A program made the translations under genes and the position numbers. Of a stretch of DNA of 11,340 bases, positions 1 through 5,414 are shown one piece after another (the stretch's first letter is position 1; every line of letters starts with the position of its first letter). Under the pieces are notes generated by a model. That model saw only the letters and a program-made list of their open reading frames with translations, did no database searches and was not told the DNA's origin. The DNA is from an uncultured Eubacterium sp. (GTDB lineage: Bacteria; Bacillota; Clostridia; Oscillospirales; Acutalibacteraceae), in contig NZ_CAKTGT010000015.1 in assembly GCF_934561735.1 (NCBI RefSeq), forward strand, positions 1-11,340, in the 5' to 3' direction.

Positions 1-308
1 ACACCTGTTGCGATGTGGTACTCTCCCTGGCTTGCGGATTTTGGATTATGCCCCACCTTGGCATTTCTGCCACGCTTGTACACTGCGGTTTCCTGCTCGG
101 TGAGAACATCCTTGATTTTGTCATAAGCCAAGGTTTGAGCCTTTGCCGACACAAATTTTACGCTTTCTTTATGCAAATCGTTTACGGGACGGTTTGCATC
201 AAGCACCAAGGTTTCACGCACAAGCATTTCATAAATGCAGTCGCCGATAAACGCAAGGTTAAGCGGACTGAGCTCGTTTGGATGTGCTTCTTTATCTGTA
301 AATCTCAT
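1..308 (-). CDS. mrnC: Mini-ribonuclease III, partial (C-terminus outside window)
   Basis: Reverse-strand reading from ATG at 308-306 gives 102 residues and runs off the left edge. Visible blocks match Mini-III of the Bacillus type: LAFIGDCIYE (residues 18-27, with the RNase III-type acidic pair D23 and E27), NDLHKES, VSAKAQ and KRGRNAK, ending near the ATG(V) segment that precedes the second helix block. Mini-III is a dimeric RNase III-fold enzyme without a dsRNA-binding domain that matures 23S rRNA termini in Bacillus subtilis. Its start overlaps the obgE stop codon (TAATG), so the two are surely co-transcribed and probably translationally coupled. In B. subtilis mrnC lies next to cysS; linkage to obgE here fits a shared role in ribosome maturation. 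The family assignment is secure; the 3' end is not seen. Confidence 0.9.
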   Translation of the reverse strand, partial: MRFTDKEAHPNELSPLNLAFIGDCIYEMLVRETLVLDANRPVNDLHKESVKFVSAKAQTLAYDKIKDVLTEQETAVYKRGRNAKVGHNPKSASQGEYHIATG

Positions 309-1582
309 TACGGAATATACTCGAATTCAATGTCATAAAGGCTGACAATGTCGCCCTCTTGAATCCCTTTCTCTCTTAATGCGTCAAACACGCCACTCTT
401 TTCAAGCACTCTTTGCATATACTGAAGTGCCTCGTAGTCGGTGACATCAATACCCTTGAGAACTCTCGGGAACCACTTTGCCTCAACAAGGTAGTAGCCC
501 TCGTCCTCTTGAGTAATCTTGAAGCTGTTGTCATCCTCCGGAATGAGTGCTTCAAGCGGAATTTCCTCAACTTCGTATTCCTTAATCGGAGGAAGCTCCT
601 TGAGCATATTCCAAGTGACATTCATCAATTCTTTTGTGCCCTCCATAATCGGCGCACAAATAGAATAGTATTCATAGCCCTTGTCGTTGACATATTTTTT
701 GAACTCTTCAATCTGTTCAGGCTCTGCCATATCAATCTTGTTGCCCGCAACAATCATAGGACGCTCGGCAAGGTCGGGATTAAATTTTTTGAGTTCCTCG
801 TTAATTTTTTCAAAATCGTCAATCGGATTTCTGCCCTCACTGCCGCTGACATCAACAATGTGAATAAGCATTCTGCAACGCTCAACATGACGCAAGAATT
901 GATGACCCAAACCAACGCCCTCACTTGCACCCTCGATAAGTCCCGGAATGTCGGCAAGAACAAAGCTGTTGCCCTCGCCCATACTTACAACGCCGAGATT
1001 AGGCACAAGAGTTGTGAAGTGGTAATCGCCGATTTTTGGCTTTGCCTGTGAAACAACAGAAATAAGACTGCTTTTGCCTACTGACGGATAACCGACAAGA
1101 CCGACATCCGCAAGAAGTTTAAGTTCAAGGCTAACTTCCCACTCCTCGCCCGGAACACCCGGTTTTGCAAAACGAGGAACCTGACGGGTTGAAGTTGCAA
1201 AGTGCATATTGCCCCATCCGCCTTTTCCGCCTTTTGCGGCAACAAAACGCTCTGTTTTGCTCATATCCGCCATAACAGCCTTGCTGTTTGCTTCACGGAT
1301 GATTGTACCACGAGGCACTTTGATTTCGAGGTCTTGACCTTTTTTGCCGTTGCAGCGACCGCCTTTTCCGCCCTCACCGTTTGGTGCGGAATACTTGCGC
1401 TTATATCTGAAATCGGCAAGAGTAGCAAGATTGTCGTCAACTACAAAAACAACATCTCCGCCCTTTCCGCCGTCACCGCCGTCAGGACCGCCCGCCGCAA
1501 CATATTTTTCTCTGTGAAAGGCAACCGCACCGGCACCGCCGTCGCCGCCTTTGATTTTTATTTTCGCAATATCTACAAACAT
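308..1582 (-). CDS. obgE: Obg family GTPase (ribosome assembly / stress GTPase)
   Basis: The 424-aa length is normal for Obg with the Firmicutes-type C-terminal extension. Residues 1-158 form the glycine-rich Obg fold (GGDGG, GGPDGGDGG, KGGKGGWGN). The G domain follows, with P-loop GYPSVGKSS (164-172), G3 DIPG followed by LIEGASEG (211-220), G4 NKID (281-284) and G5 SICA (307-310). Residues ~350-424 are the OCT domain. Obg is an essential GTPase that binds the 50S subunit and links ribosome assembly to nutrient and stress signals. The start is ATG at 1582, preceded by a modest GGTGAT SD. It has its own promoter at 1682-1710 and is followed by mrnC with a one-base overlap. It usually sits directly after rpmA; here tRNA-Arg and a methyltransferase cassette intervene. 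Confidence 0.98.
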   Translation of the reverse strand: MFVDIAKIKIKGGDGGAGAVAFHREKYVAAGGPDGGDGGKGGDVVFVVDDNLATLADFRYKRKYSAPNGEGGKGGRCNGKKGQDLEIKVPRGTIIREANSKAVMADMSKTERFVAAKGGKGGWGNMHFATSTRQVPRFAKPGVPGEEWEVSLELKLLADVGLVGYPSVGKSSLISVVSQAKPKIGDYHFTTLVPNLGVVSMGEGNSFVLADIPGLIEGASEGVGLGHQFLRHVERCRMLIHIVDVSGSEGRNPIDDFEKINEELKKFNPDLAERPMIVAGNKIDMAEPEQIEEFKKYVNDKGYEYYSICAPIMEGTKELMNVTWNMLKELPPIKEYEVEEIPLEALIPEDDNSFKITQEDEGYYLVEAKWFPRVLKGIDVTDYEALQYMQRVLEKSGVFDALREKGIQEGDIVSLYDIEFEYIP

Positions 1583-1602
1583 ATTATCACCATTTTAATA
1601 AT

Positions 1603-1624
1603 GGGCTGTCAATTATGACAACCC
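1603..1624 (-). other. Small hairpin in the obgE 5' UTR
   Basis: TGTCA (1607-1611) and TGACA (1616-1620) pair around an ATTA loop. After one mismatch, GGG (1603-1605) pairs with CCC (1622-1624). It lies 20 bases upstream of the obgE start and within its predicted leader. It could modulate translation or stability, but it is small and no family is recognised. Confidence 0.35.
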
Positions 1625-1681
1625 CAAAGTTCGTGTTCATATATCATTATCATCGGTATCATTATACCAAATATTTTTTAT

Positions 1682-1710
1682 ATTATAACAAACACCCACC
1701 CCGATTTCAA
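1682..1710 (-). promoter_or_regulatory. Promoter of obgE-mrnC
   Basis: On the minus strand, -35 TTGAAA (1710-1705) is followed by a 17-bp spacer and a perfect -10 TATAAT (1687-1682). A second TATAAT at 1666-1661 lacks a good -35. The predicted leader to the obgE ATG is about 90 nt. The operon rplU-prp-rpmA ends in its own terminator, so obgE needs this separate promoter. Confidence 0.7.
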
Positions 1711-1834
1711 GGCTTTTGTGGCACAAACCCCTTGCATTCTCTTACAATTTCGGCAATTCTCGCTCCGTGTCCTTTACAATTTTTGCCTGCCGTGTTATAT
1801 TGGCATTGAAAAAATTATAAAAATTTCAATATAC

Positions 1835-1863
1835 TTGACATAAAGAAAACCGAGGAGTATAAT
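1835..1863 (+). promoter_or_regulatory. Perfect sigma-A-type promoter of the leader-methyltransferase cassette
   Basis: TTGACA (1835-1840), 17-bp spacer, TATAAT (1858-1863): an exact consensus in both boxes with ideal spacing. Start of transcription is expected near 1870, about 20 nt before the leader-peptide ATG. Such strength fits a gene controlled after initiation (attenuation) rather than by a repressor. No operator palindrome is seen over it. The rest of 1711-1834 shows no gene. Confidence 0.85.
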
Positions 1864-1890
1864 GTATAAAATTCTTTAGGAGGTAAGGCA

Positions 1891-2004
1891 ATGTTAAATC
1901 GTATCGACTGTTTTAATAATGTAGTCGTTATGCAGTCTGTAGTCCCTGCTTATTATTGGCAGAACAACGGGCTTACATTGCTATACCCTTTTTCAAATAA
2001 TTAG
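1891..2004 (+). CDS. Leader peptide of methyltransferase attenuator (37 aa)
   Basis: A 37-codon frame opens at ATG 1891 and closes at TAG 2002-2004. It is preceded by a near-ideal SD (AGGAGGT, 1879-1885) five bases upstream and lies about 20 nt behind a perfect promoter. The peptide begins MLNRIDCFNN and contains VVMQSVVPAYYWQNNG. It shows neither the IFVI nor the RLR stalling motif of known erm leaders. A transcription terminator starts about 30 nt after its stop and precedes the methyltransferase gene. Within it, CTGC (1946-1949) can pair with either GCAG at 1932-1935 or GCAG at 1959-1962, so ribosome position could change local folding. I infer a cis-acting regulatory peptide that senses ribosome stalling. 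The sequence was not recognised from any named leader. Confidence 0.75.
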   Translation: MLNRIDCFNNVVVMQSVVPAYYWQNNGLTLLYPFSNN

Positions 2005-2033
2005 AGTGCTTTTTTAATTTGATTAAGCTAAAC

Positions 2034-2076
2034 GCAGTGCAAGCTATGAGTGAATCTTAGCCTGCACTGTTTTTTT
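2034..2076 (+). terminator. Intrinsic terminator / attenuator upstream of methyltransferase
   Basis: CAGTGCA (2035-2041) pairs with TGCACTG (2063-2069). After one A/C mismatch, GCTA (2043-2046) pairs with TAGC (2058-2061). After a T/T mismatch, GA (2048-2049) pairs with TC (2055-2056) around a GTGAA loop. Seven T residues follow (2070-2076). It sits between the leader-peptide stop and the methyltransferase SD, so it must be read through for the gene to be expressed. AAGCTA occurs twice (2025-2030 and 2041-2046) and TTAGC (2057-2061) can pair with either copy, a possible switch between alternative folds. Confidence 0.85.
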
Positions 2077-2101
2077 ATACTTTTTTATAGGAGGATTAGA
2101 G

Positions 2102-2890
2102 ATGGAAACAAAAGAATACTTAACAAACTATTATGAGAGATATGATGAGGATGGTCGTCTTATCTCTAAACACGGTATGGTGGAATATCTTACAACTATG
2201 AAATATGTGGAAAAGTATCTCAAGCCAAATATGCGAGTCTTGGAGATCGGTGCGGCTACAGGTCGTTATAGCCACACTTTAGCACAGAAAGGCTACCGAG
2301 TAGATGCGGTCGAATTGGTTGAGCATAACATCGAAATCTTCAAGCAAAACGCCATCGAAGGCGAGCCTGTCACAATTACGCAAGGTAATGCTACAGATCT
2401 GTCTGCTTTTGAGAGTGAAACTTACGACATCACTCTGTTGCTCGGTCCGATGTATCATTTATTCACAAGAGAAGATAAGATAAAAGCCTTATCAGAAGCT
2501 ATCAGAGTTACAAAGAAAGATGGTATAATTTTTGCCTCTTATTGTATGGGTGATGCAAATGTTTTGTCACACGGTTTTATTCGTGGCGAAATCTACAACA
2601 TTATTGAAAAGTGTATGCTCAACACAGAAACTTTTGATACTTTCTCAAATCCGTGGGACATTTTTGAGCTGTACCGTAAAGAGGACATTGACAATTTAAG
2701 AAATGAGTTCAATGTTACTCAACTTCACTTTGTTGCTTCAGATGGCTATACAAATCATATGAGAGAAACCGTAGACCAAATGGATGACCGAATGTACGAA
2801 CTGTACCTAAAGTATCATCTTGCAATTTGCGAAAAACAAGATATGATTGGTTACTCTCATCACACACTTGATATATTTAGAAAAGATTGA
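2102..2890 (+). CDS. Class I SAM-dependent methyltransferase, attenuator-controlled
   Basis: This is a 262-aa Rossmann-fold methyltransferase. Motif I is VLEIGAATGRYS (46-57), motif II ends in the acidic E71 (VDAVEL), GNATDL (95-100) is the adenine-side acidic loop, and YDITLLLGPMYHL (108-120) fits motif IV. The C-terminal third (about 150-262) carries a helical segment with many His, Tyr and acidic residues that may form the substrate lid. No Zn finger, rRNA-binding domain or membrane segment is seen. The start at ATG 2102 has a strong SD (AGGAGG, 2089-2094). Expression depends on read-through of the terminator at 2034-2076. The substrate is unknown; the leader and attenuator make ribosome modification or detoxification of a ribosome-targeting compound plausible, but this is inference. 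Codon use is more AT-rich than in obgE, and its opposite orientation in a housekeeping cluster suggests acquisition. Confidence 0.9.
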   Translation: METKEYLTNYYERYDEDGRLISKHGMVEYLTTMKYVEKYLKPNMRVLEIGAATGRYSHTLAQKGYRVDAVELVEHNIEIFKQNAIEGEPVTITQGNATDLSAFESETYDITLLLGPMYHLFTREDKIKALSEAIRVTKKDGIIFASYCMGDANVLSHGFIRGEIYNIIEKCMLNTETFDTFSNPWDIFELYRKEDIDNLRNEFNVTQLHFVASDGYTNHMRETVDQMDDRMYELYLKYHLAICEKQDMIGYSHHTLDIFRKD

Positions 2891-2921
2891 TTTATAATGA
2901 TTACTCATAACAACATTTTTC

Positions 2922-2940
2922 TTGCTGATTTTATTAGCAA
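2922..2940. other. Small hairpin after the methyltransferase
   Basis: TTGCTGA (2922-2928) and TTAGCAA (2934-2940) pair (one G-U) around a TTTTA loop. No T-run follows on the plus strand, so it is not a convincing terminator; plus-strand transcripts more likely stop at 3044-3083. The rest of 2891-3043 shows no gene. Confidence 0.3.
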
Positions 2941-3043
2941 AGCGTTCGCCTAAGCAGACGATTGCTCCATAGTTCACAGTTCATAAGCAGACAGACTCTT
3001 GCTAAAAACTTTTTAAATAAAATTTCAAAAACACAGAAAAAAG

Positions 3044-3083
3044 AAAGCCTGAAAACCTTGTAAAATCAAGACTTTCAGGCTTT
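3044..3083 (-). terminator. Strong, probably bidirectional terminator (tRNA-Arg / methyltransferase)
   Basis: AAAGCCTGAAA (3044-3054) and TTTCAGGCTTT (3073-3083) form an 11-bp perfect stem, with a further CTTG (3057-3060)/CAAG (3067-3070) inner stem. On the minus strand it follows tRNA-Arg by 5 nt and is followed by a U-tract (complement of A3037-A3042). On the plus strand T-rich sequence follows (3081-3089), so it can also end methyltransferase transcripts. Confidence 0.85.
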
Positions 3084-3088
3084 GTTTT

Positions 3089-3165
<77 letters not shown>

Positions 3166-3176
3166 ATATTTTGCAA

Positions 3177-3200
3177 GAAAACGGAATCCAATTCGTTTTC
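3177..3200 (-). other. Hairpin in the tRNA-Arg 5' leader
   Basis: GAAAACG (3177-3183) and CGTTTTC (3194-3200) pair perfectly, extendable by a wobble and one A-T. It is transcribed between the promoter and the mature 5' end (3165). There is no U-tract, so it is probably a leader structure relevant to processing rather than a terminator. Confidence 0.4.
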
Positions 3201-3222
3201 TCATCATCTTTATAACACTCTA

Positions 3223-3251
3223 ATTATAATTATATTCTGCCCGATTGTCAA
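3223..3251 (-). promoter_or_regulatory. Promoter of tRNA-Arg
   Basis: On the minus strand, TTGACA (3251-3246), exactly 17 bp, TATAAT (3228-3223): a perfect consensus promoter. An overlapping second TATAAT lies just upstream. Predicted leader before the mature tRNA is about 50 nt. Confidence 0.88.
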
Positions 3252-3261
3252 CCGAGCAAAC

Positions 3262-3293
3262 AAAAAACATCCGCAATCCTGCGACTGCGGATG
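3262..3293 (-). terminator. Terminator of rplU-prp-rpmA
   Basis: On the minus strand, CATCCGCA (3293-3286) pairs with TGCGGATG (3275-3268) as an 8-bp GC-rich stem, followed by a six-base U-tract (complement of A3262-A3267). It begins about 10 nt after the rpmA stop and separates this operon from tRNA-Arg and obgE. Confidence 0.9.
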
Positions 3294-3303
3294 AATCTGT
3301 CAA

Positions 3304-3588
3304 TTACTGCTCAACAGGGTAAACAGAAACCTTTTTTCTGTCCTTGCCCATTCTTTCAAACTTTACTGTGCCGTCTACGAGAGCAAAAAGTGTGTCGTCC
3401 TTGCCGATACCTACATTAGTACCCGGGTGGATGTGTGTGCCTCTTTGACGATAAAGGATGTTGCCTGCAAGTACGAACTGACCGTCAGCTCTCTTTGCGC
3501 CCAAACGCTTTGATTCGCTGTCTCTGCCGTTCTTTGTAGAACCCATACCTTTTTTATGAGCAAAAAGTTGTACATTAAGCTTAAGCAT
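3304..3588 (-). CDS. rpmA: 50S ribosomal protein bL27 with cleavable N-terminal extension
   Basis: This 94-aa L27 has the typical core (AHKKGMGSTKNGRDS, RLGAKRADGQ, GNILYRQRGT, HPGTNVGIGKDDTLFA). The N-terminus MLKLNVQLF before AHKKG matches the Firmicutes extension that Prp removes after the Phe, exposing the peptide that reaches the ribosomal peptidyl-transferase centre. The presumed protease is encoded immediately upstream. SD GGAGGTG (3600-3594) lies inside the last two codons (Glu-Val) of prp, so rpmA initiation is tied to the end of prp. Last gene of the operon before a terminator. Confidence 0.98.
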   Translation of the reverse strand: MLKLNVQLFAHKKGMGSTKNGRDSESKRLGAKRADGQFVLAGNILYRQRGTHIHPGTNVGIGKDDTLFALVDGTVKFERMGKDRKKVSVYPVEQ

Positions 3589-3590
3589 AA

Positions 3591-3908
3591 TTACACCTCC
3601 GATATAGTTACTTTTATGTTTTGAGGATAATCTTTTTGGAGTTCCGTCATATGAAGAACCAAACCGTTGAGAATATCCTGCGCCTTTTCCGGTGATGACT
3701 TGATGTGTAATGACATATATCCGTCGGAAGCAGAAGCACGGGCATCAAGTTTGATAACATCCGTGATTGTGTTTGCCGTGAGATAACACGCACTGCTGAT
3801 GAATGCACACAAAACATCATTGCCCTCGTCGGCAAATCCGGTGTGACCTTTGCATTCAAATCCTGTAAGCATATCACCGCTTTTGAAAAATTCTATTCTG
3901 TTAATCAT
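3591..3908 (-). CDS. prp: Ribosomal-processing cysteine protease Prp (YsxB family)
   Basis: With ATG at 3908 the protein is 105 aa. GHTGFADEGNDVLCAFISSA (residues 21-40) holds the catalytic pair at H22 and C34, the same numbers as in the Staphylococcus aureus enzyme, which supports this start over an in-frame TTG at 3920 directly after the rplU stop. Neither start has a convincing SD, so translation is probably coupled to rplU. Prp removes the N-terminal extension of L27, and its presence between rplU and rpmA fits the cleavable L27 encoded next door. This is the usual Firmicutes gene order. Confidence 0.94.
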   Translation of the reverse strand: MINRIEFFKSGDMLTGFECKGHTGFADEGNDVLCAFISSACYLTANTITDVIKLDARASASDGYMSLHIKSSPEKAQDILNGLVLHMTELQKDYPQNIKVTISEV

Positions 3909-3920
3909 TAAATCAAACAA

Positions 3921-4229
3921 TTAAGCGTTAATCTTTGTGATTTCAACCTTTGTGTAAGGCTGTCTGTGACCCATCTTGCGCTTTTCGTTCTTCTTTGGCT
4001 TGTAGGTGAAAACAGTGATTTTCTTGCCCTTGCCGTTCTTAACAACTGTTGCGTCAACAGTAGCCTTTGCACAATCCTTGCCTGCCTTAAGACCCTTGTC
4101 TGTGCCAACTGCAAGAACCTGATCGAAAGTGATTTTTGCTTCTGCTTCTACATCGAGCTTTTCGATGTAAAGAACGTCACCTTCAGATACCTTGTACTGC
4201 TTTCCGCCTGTTACGATAACTGCGTACAT
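3921..4229 (-). CDS. rplU: 50S ribosomal protein bL21
   Basis: A 102-aa protein of normal length for L21: MYAVIVTGGKQYKVSEGD at the N-terminus, then a basic stretch (KNGKGKKITVFTYKPKKN) and the C-terminal KMGHRQPYTKVEI signature. It binds 23S rRNA in the large subunit. SD AAGGAGAG lies upstream of ATG 4229. First gene of rplU-prp-rpmA, behind a near-consensus promoter and an 80-nt leader likely to carry autoregulation. Confidence 0.98.
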   Translation of the reverse strand: MYAVIVTGGKQYKVSEGDVLYIEKLDVEAEAKITFDQVLAVGTDKGLKAGKDCAKATVDATVVKNGKGKKITVFTYKPKKNEKRKMGHRQPYTKVEITKINA

Positions 4230-4309
4230 AGTAATAACTCTCCTTCATAAGTCTCGCTACGATAGGCGAACACACCGATGTGTATTTCTTACTGCCCATA
4301 ATATGCGGC
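4230..4309 (-). ncRNA. Candidate L21 leader (cis-regulatory 5' UTR of rplU)
   Basis: The ~80-nt untranslated leader contains the stem ACACA/TGTGT around a four-base loop (4270-4283), flanked by conserved-looking GCAGTAAGAA and TTCGCCTA stretches before the SD. Its size, position and single-hairpin layout resemble the Firmicutes L21 leader class that binds L21 for feedback control. I judge this from memory of the family, not from a covariance search. Confidence 0.5.
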
Positions 4310-4315
4310 TTAATT

Positions 4316-4343
4316 ATTATAGCAGAATAAAGTAAAATGTCAA
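4316..4343 (-). promoter_or_regulatory. Promoter of rplU-prp-rpmA
   Basis: On the minus strand, TTGACA (4343-4338), 16-bp spacer, TATAAT (4321-4316). Both boxes are perfect. Transcription should start near 4309, giving the 80-nt leader before rplU. Confidence 0.85.
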
Positions 4344-4379
4344 GAGGTGAATTGAATATTTTATTTATTAGTATTAGAT

Positions 4380-4398
4380 TAGGCGAACACAGTTCGCC
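4380..4398. repeat. Small palindromic intergenic repeat unit
   Basis: GGCGAAC (4382-4388) and GTTCGCC (4392-4398) form a perfect 7-bp stem with an ACA loop. The 12-mer TAGGCGAACACA at 4380-4391 recurs at 4263-4274 within the rplU leader, on either side of the rplU promoter. The shape (short GC-rich palindrome in an AT-rich intergenic gap, flanked by CCCTACGG) resembles dispersed REP-like elements of Clostridia. The class is inferred from shape alone. Confidence 0.4.
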
Positions 4399-4442
4399 CC
4401 TACGGTATCGAAACCCTCATAAGGTTCGAGCCCATAAAGCAT

Positions 4443-4480
4443 AAAAAACATAGACACTCAAAAGAGTGTCTATGTTTTTT
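4443..4480 (-). terminator. Bidirectional terminator after tRNA-Val
   Basis: A perfect 17-bp inverted repeat, 4443-4459 and 4464-4480, with an AAAA loop. The core is ACATAGACACTC/GAGTGTCTATGT and the outer six bases are A/T, so either strand gives a stem plus U-tract. Its outer edge touches the encoded CCA end of tRNA-Val. Confidence 0.92.
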
Positions 4481-4555
4481 GGTGGAAACAACAGGGCTCG
4501 AACCTGTGACCCCCTGCTTGTAAGGCAGGTGCTCTCCCAGCTGAGCTATGCTTCC
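4480..4555 (-). tRNA. tRNA-Val (anticodon TAC)
   Basis: 76 nt including encoded CCA. Acceptor GGAAGCA/TGTTTCC (one G-U), D-stem GCTC/GAGC with AGCTGGGA loop, anticodon stem CCTGC/GCAGG with loop CTTACAA, T-arm ACAGG/CCTGT with TTCGAGC loop. Anticodon TAC reads GTA and, when modified, other Val codons. Confidence 0.97.
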
Positions 4556-4571
4556 GTGGTCAACGACATTT

Positions 4572-4599
4572 ATTATAACACAAAAAAATTATTTGTCAA
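4572..4599 (-). promoter_or_regulatory. Promoter of tRNA-Val
   Basis: On the minus strand, TTGACA (4599-4594), 16-bp spacer, TATAAT (4577-4572), directly upstream of the tRNA. It is divergent from the tetR promoter, whose -35 begins 32 bp away. Confidence 0.85.
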
Positions 4600-4631
4600 C
4601 ATTATTTTGTAAAAAATAAAATTTATTGTTG

Positions 4632-4660
4632 TTGACACAATAATTGTATTATGATATATT
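4632..4660 (+). promoter_or_regulatory. Promoter of the tetR / surface-protein operon
   Basis: TTGACA (4632-4637), 17-bp spacer, TATATT (4655-4660), with an extended -10 TG at 4652-4653. Transcription should start near 4667, which is the first base of the palindromic operator. It is the only convincing promoter found for the genes running to the right edge. Confidence 0.8.
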
Positions 4661-4666
4661 AATAAT

Positions 4667-4682
4667 GAACGAACGGTCGTTC
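4667..4682 (+). promoter_or_regulatory. Probable TetR-family operator
   Basis: GAACGA (4667-4672) and TCGTTC (4677-4682) form a perfect inverted repeat around ACGG. It sits seven bases after the -10 box, on the transcription start. GAACGA..TCGTTC half-sites are typical of TetR-family operators, and the next gene is a TetR regulator, so autorepression of the whole operon is the simple reading. Confidence 0.75.
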
Positions 4683-4731
4683 TGATACTAACAATATCTA
4701 AACAAATTACATATATTAATTGGAGAAGAAA

Positions 4732-5343
4732 ATGCAAACCGAAGAACAACACAGACAAAAGAAAATAGAAATTATGGAAAAATGCTTTGATTGCTACGCA
4801 GAACACGGCTTGACGGGAACAGGCGTGCAGATGCTTGCAGACGCCTGCGGTTGCAGCAAAAGCAATCTATACTCCTACTTCAAAAATCTTGACGAATTGA
4901 TTATAGAATCAACCGCCTACTGTATGGAAAAGGTTGAAGACGATTATATGGCATTAGCACCCACAGACCCTGCTGATGTAATGCGTTATATAAAAGAAAT
5001 CCCATATTGGACAGCCGAAAAGCACGGCAAAAAATACCGCCTGATGTATCAGGTCTACACTCACCCGAAATACATTGAATACGGCAAAAAATTCTTTCAG
5101 GGCGTTAACGAACGATACACGGAATACGCAAAGCAATTGGAGCCTAAAATCGGCATACCGCACGAGATTATCACACCGCTTATATTTATTCTCGTAAGAG
5201 CCTGCGTGCACTATGCAATGTTTGAGGACGAATACTACCTAAAAAGTCAAATGGAAGTGCTGAAGCAGAGCGTTATGCTTTTTATTGAAAAATACCAAAC
5301 AACCATTTACATTAACCCGGAAAAAAAGGGCGATGACAAATAA
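4732..5343 (+). CDS. TetR/AcrR family transcriptional regulator
   Basis: A 203-aa protein, ordinary for the family. The N-terminal helix-turn-helix spans residues ~12-55: helix 1 IMEKCFDCYAEHGLTGTG, then VQMLADACGCSKSNLYSYF (32-50) with the recognition helix, and KNLDELI. The ligand-binding half (60-203) is all-helical in character and too divergent for me to name an effector. ATG 4732 is chosen because SD GGAG (4722-4725) is 6 nt upstream; an upstream in-frame TTG at 4720 would overlap that SD. A palindromic operator lies over its own start site. The gene is 71 bp upstream of the large surface-protein gene on the same strand with no new promoter, so it probably represses the surface operon. 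Confidence 0.92.
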   Translation: MQTEEQHRQKKIEIMEKCFDCYAEHGLTGTGVQMLADACGCSKSNLYSYFKNLDELIIESTAYCMEKVEDDYMALAPTDPADVMRYIKEIPYWTAEKHGKKYRLMYQVYTHPKYIEYGKKFFQGVNERYTEYAKQLEPKIGIPHEIITPLIFILVRACVHYAMFEDEYYLKSQMEVLKQSVMLFIEKYQTTIYINPEKKGDDK

Positions 5344-5346
5344 AAC

Positions 5347-5377
5347 GACCTTTTTGCAATCAATGAACTAAAAGGTC
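5347..5377 (+). other. Intercistronic hairpin, tetR to surface gene
   Basis: GACCTTTT (5347-5354) and AAAAGGTC (5370-5377) pair across a 15-base loop. On the plus strand no T-run follows, so full termination is unlikely. It could cause partial attenuation or be an RNA-processing site that sets different levels for regulator and surface protein. Confidence 0.4.
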
Positions 5378-5414
5378 AAAACCGAACCTGCACACAAAAA
5401 ACGGAGGTAACAAA

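Noticed and set aside
413..1051. A 212-codon open frame on the plus strand inside obgE
   Set aside because: It is fully antisense to a highly conserved GTPase gene, has no SD and shows no domain; it reflects the codon bias of obgE.
2922..2940. Hairpin after the methyltransferase as its terminator
   Set aside because: No T-run follows on the plus strand; the stronger stem at 3044-3083 is a better candidate.
3591..3920. TTG at 3920 as the prp start
   Set aside because: It directly follows the rplU stop, but ATG at 3908 puts the catalytic residues at H22 and C34 and matches the usual family N-terminus.
4720..4731. TTG at 4720 as the tetR start
   Set aside because: It overlaps the GGAG SD that is well placed for ATG 4732.
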